DNA from: Globodera rostochiensis
Taxonomy: Eukaryota; Nematoda; Chromadorea; Rhabditida; Heteroderidae
Direction of reading: 5' to 3'
DNA: 64,000 nt
Assembly (NCBI GenBank): GCA_018350325.1
Contig: JAEVLN010000051.1
Location: 62,001-126,000, forward strand
Within the stretch, counting starts at the first letter, position 1; each line of letters begins with the position of its first letter. Below the pieces are notes generated by a model. The model saw only the letters and a list, made by a program, of their open reading frames with translations. It had not been told where the DNA came from and did not search any database. A program made the position numbers and the translations under genes. This document shows, one piece after another, positions 62,962 to 64,000 of this stretch.

Positions 62962-63600
62962 GATAAATTTGAGCACATTTTCAATTTTGTAAAATTTGAA
63001 TTTGTTGTCAAAATTCTATTTAAAAAAAATGTTTTCGTTATTAAACAATTACCTAACCGTATTACTTGATTGTTAAATAACTTTTTGACACAAATAAATA
63101 AAATAGTGCTTTGATAAACAAAATAACGAAATTCGTTTAATTAAAATCATTTATTTCCTTAGCTTTATTAATATTTTAATCATTTTAAAAAAAATCGAAT
63201 TCCAAATAATTTTGATCAATTGGGTTTATATGAATTTTGCATTGAATGACTCCGCGCACCGCCAAAAAAAACAATAAATGTCTCCCAAAGTTGCGCACAT
63301 TTTTGTGTCACTCTTTTGGCCGACGGACGATTCTCCGCCACTTTTTTTGGTGCACATTTTACAATTTTTGGGTTCCACCGTTGCGGCCTTTTGCCAAACA
63401 AAAAAATGAAAATGCAATTAATTTCCATTTTTTGGCCATTTGTCCTCCGCCCAAAATTTTTCGTTTTTTTGGCACTTTCGGGCGTTTTACCCTCCAGGGA
63501 AAGTTTCCATCGGCCGAATTCGTCGCGCTAACGGCCCCCATTCGCCCCAACCGTTCCACTCCCGGCAACAAATGATGACATTGCCCCAGGCAATTGGGCT
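62962..63600. other. Intergenic spacer upstream of the collagen gene
   Basis: AT-rich up to about 63240, then a mixed region with overlapping open frames on both strands but no coding signal. It probably contains distal regulatory DNA of the collagen gene; I see no specific motif. Confidence 0.45.
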
Positions 63601-63617
63601 CCGGGGCCCGCCGACGG

Positions 63618-63815
63618 TATTTAAGGGACGAACACCGCTTAATGGCCATCAGTGTCCATTTAGCAGACTGAAGCAAAAGTAAAGTAAGTAAAAGTATTTA
63701 AATTTAATATGTCATTTAACTTTGGGGTTTCATCTGTATATACAAGTATTCGGCCGTATTTCCCTGTCAAAAACATTATAAAATGTCAAAATTTGACTCT
63801 TTTACCCCTTCAGAG
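63618..63815 (+). promoter_or_regulatory. Putative collagen core promoter and 5' UTR intron
   Basis: A TATA-like GGTATTTAAG at 63618-63627 lies about 190 bp before the start codon. A GTAAGT donor at 63684 and a pyrimidine-rich CCCCTTCAG acceptor ending 63813 suggest a 130-bp intron in the 5' UTR, two bases before the ATG. The acceptor could instead serve spliced-leader trans-splicing, which is common in nematodes. Confidence 0.5.
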
Positions 63816-64000
63816 ATGGCCGACTTTGACAAACATGCTGTCCAGCGCGAGGCGGAGTCGCTGCGCACGTTGGCCTTCTTCGGCGTGTGCCTGTCCACCG
63901 TGGCCACAGTGATCGCGGTGATGTCCGTGCCGTTCGCCTACCAGCACTTCCAGCAGATCGGCTCGCAGATGCAGAACGACGTGGACTTCTGCAAATTGCG
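63816..64000 (+). CDS. Nematode cuticle collagen, N-terminal part
   Basis: Structural protein of the cuticle, secreted by the hypodermis. The 61 complete codons visible form the nematode cuticle collagen N-terminal domain: a short charged start (MADFDKHAVQREAESLRTLA), a hydrophobic signal-anchor stretch (FFGVCLSTVATVIAVMSVPF), then AYQHFQQIGSQMQNDVDFCK, with the cysteine expected at this place. The Gly-X-Y repeats and the rest lie beyond the window. The exon is GC-rich with codon use unlike the AT-rich neighbours, as is usual for highly expressed collagens. Confidence 0.95.
   Translation, partial: MADFDKHAVQREAESLRTLAFFGVCLSTVATVIAVMSVPFAYQHFQQIGSQMQNDVDFCKL

Noticed and set aside
1..64000. 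tRNA, rRNA, CRISPR arrays, bacterial-type operons or recent horizontal transfer
   Set aside because: None were recognised on either strand by eye; every well supported gene has spliceosomal introns except the 654-codon ORF. A tRNA scan would be decisive, since small RNA genes are easily missed by reading.

Overview
The window is nuclear DNA of a nematode, most likely a plant-parasitic cyst nematode (Globodera/Heterodera type). The evidence is an AT-rich background, genes cut into many exons of 50-230 bp by introns as short as 42 bp, a nematode cuticle collagen at the right edge, a nematode-type GT92 (DUF23) glycosyltransferase, a complete ten-PDZ scaffold matching C. elegans MPZ-1, and an unusually high share of GC-AG introns (15 of about 123 introns modelled here), a trait I recall being reported for cyst nematodes. 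Nematode is near certain; the genus is inference. All gene models were assembled by hand from splice signals, reading phase and protein-family knowledge. Nothing was checked against transcripts or a database.

Layout. 1-5423 (+): 3' part of a neprilysin-like M13 metallopeptidase. 6974-8695 (+): secreted cysteine-containing protein. 9311-10154 (-): 120-aa secreted cysteine-rich orphan, followed by a second minus-strand model of the same style at 10280-11190. 12993-16686 (+): 302-aa protein with a charged helix, unknown. 17026-18990 (+): 654-codon single-exon ORF, basic and disordered, either a separate gene or the N-terminal region of the next gene. 19352-44188 (+): mpz-1-like scaffold, 51 exons, about 2,057 aa, ten PDZ domains. 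45491-46574 (+): 236-aa secreted orphan. 46882-47534 (+): unknown two-exon model. 50612-58584 (+): 827-aa bZIP transcription factor in 21 exons. 59926-62961 (+): 546-aa GT92 family type II membrane glycosyltransferase. 63816 to the window end (+): N-terminus of a cuticle collagen, preceded by a TATA-like box and a likely 5' UTR intron.

The genes do not form an operon-like unit with one visible task. Three or four small secreted proteins of unknown family lie between well conserved genes, and in a plant parasite these are the natural places to look for lineage-specific secreted factors, though nothing in the sequence proves such a role. The non-coding space carries a 1.08-kb Tc1/mariner-type non-autonomous element in an mpz-1 intron, two fold-back elements sharing ends, several small elements ending in AGAGCCCGG-like sequence, GATC-dense islands, dispersed GC-rich palindromic patches and many long G or C homopolymers.
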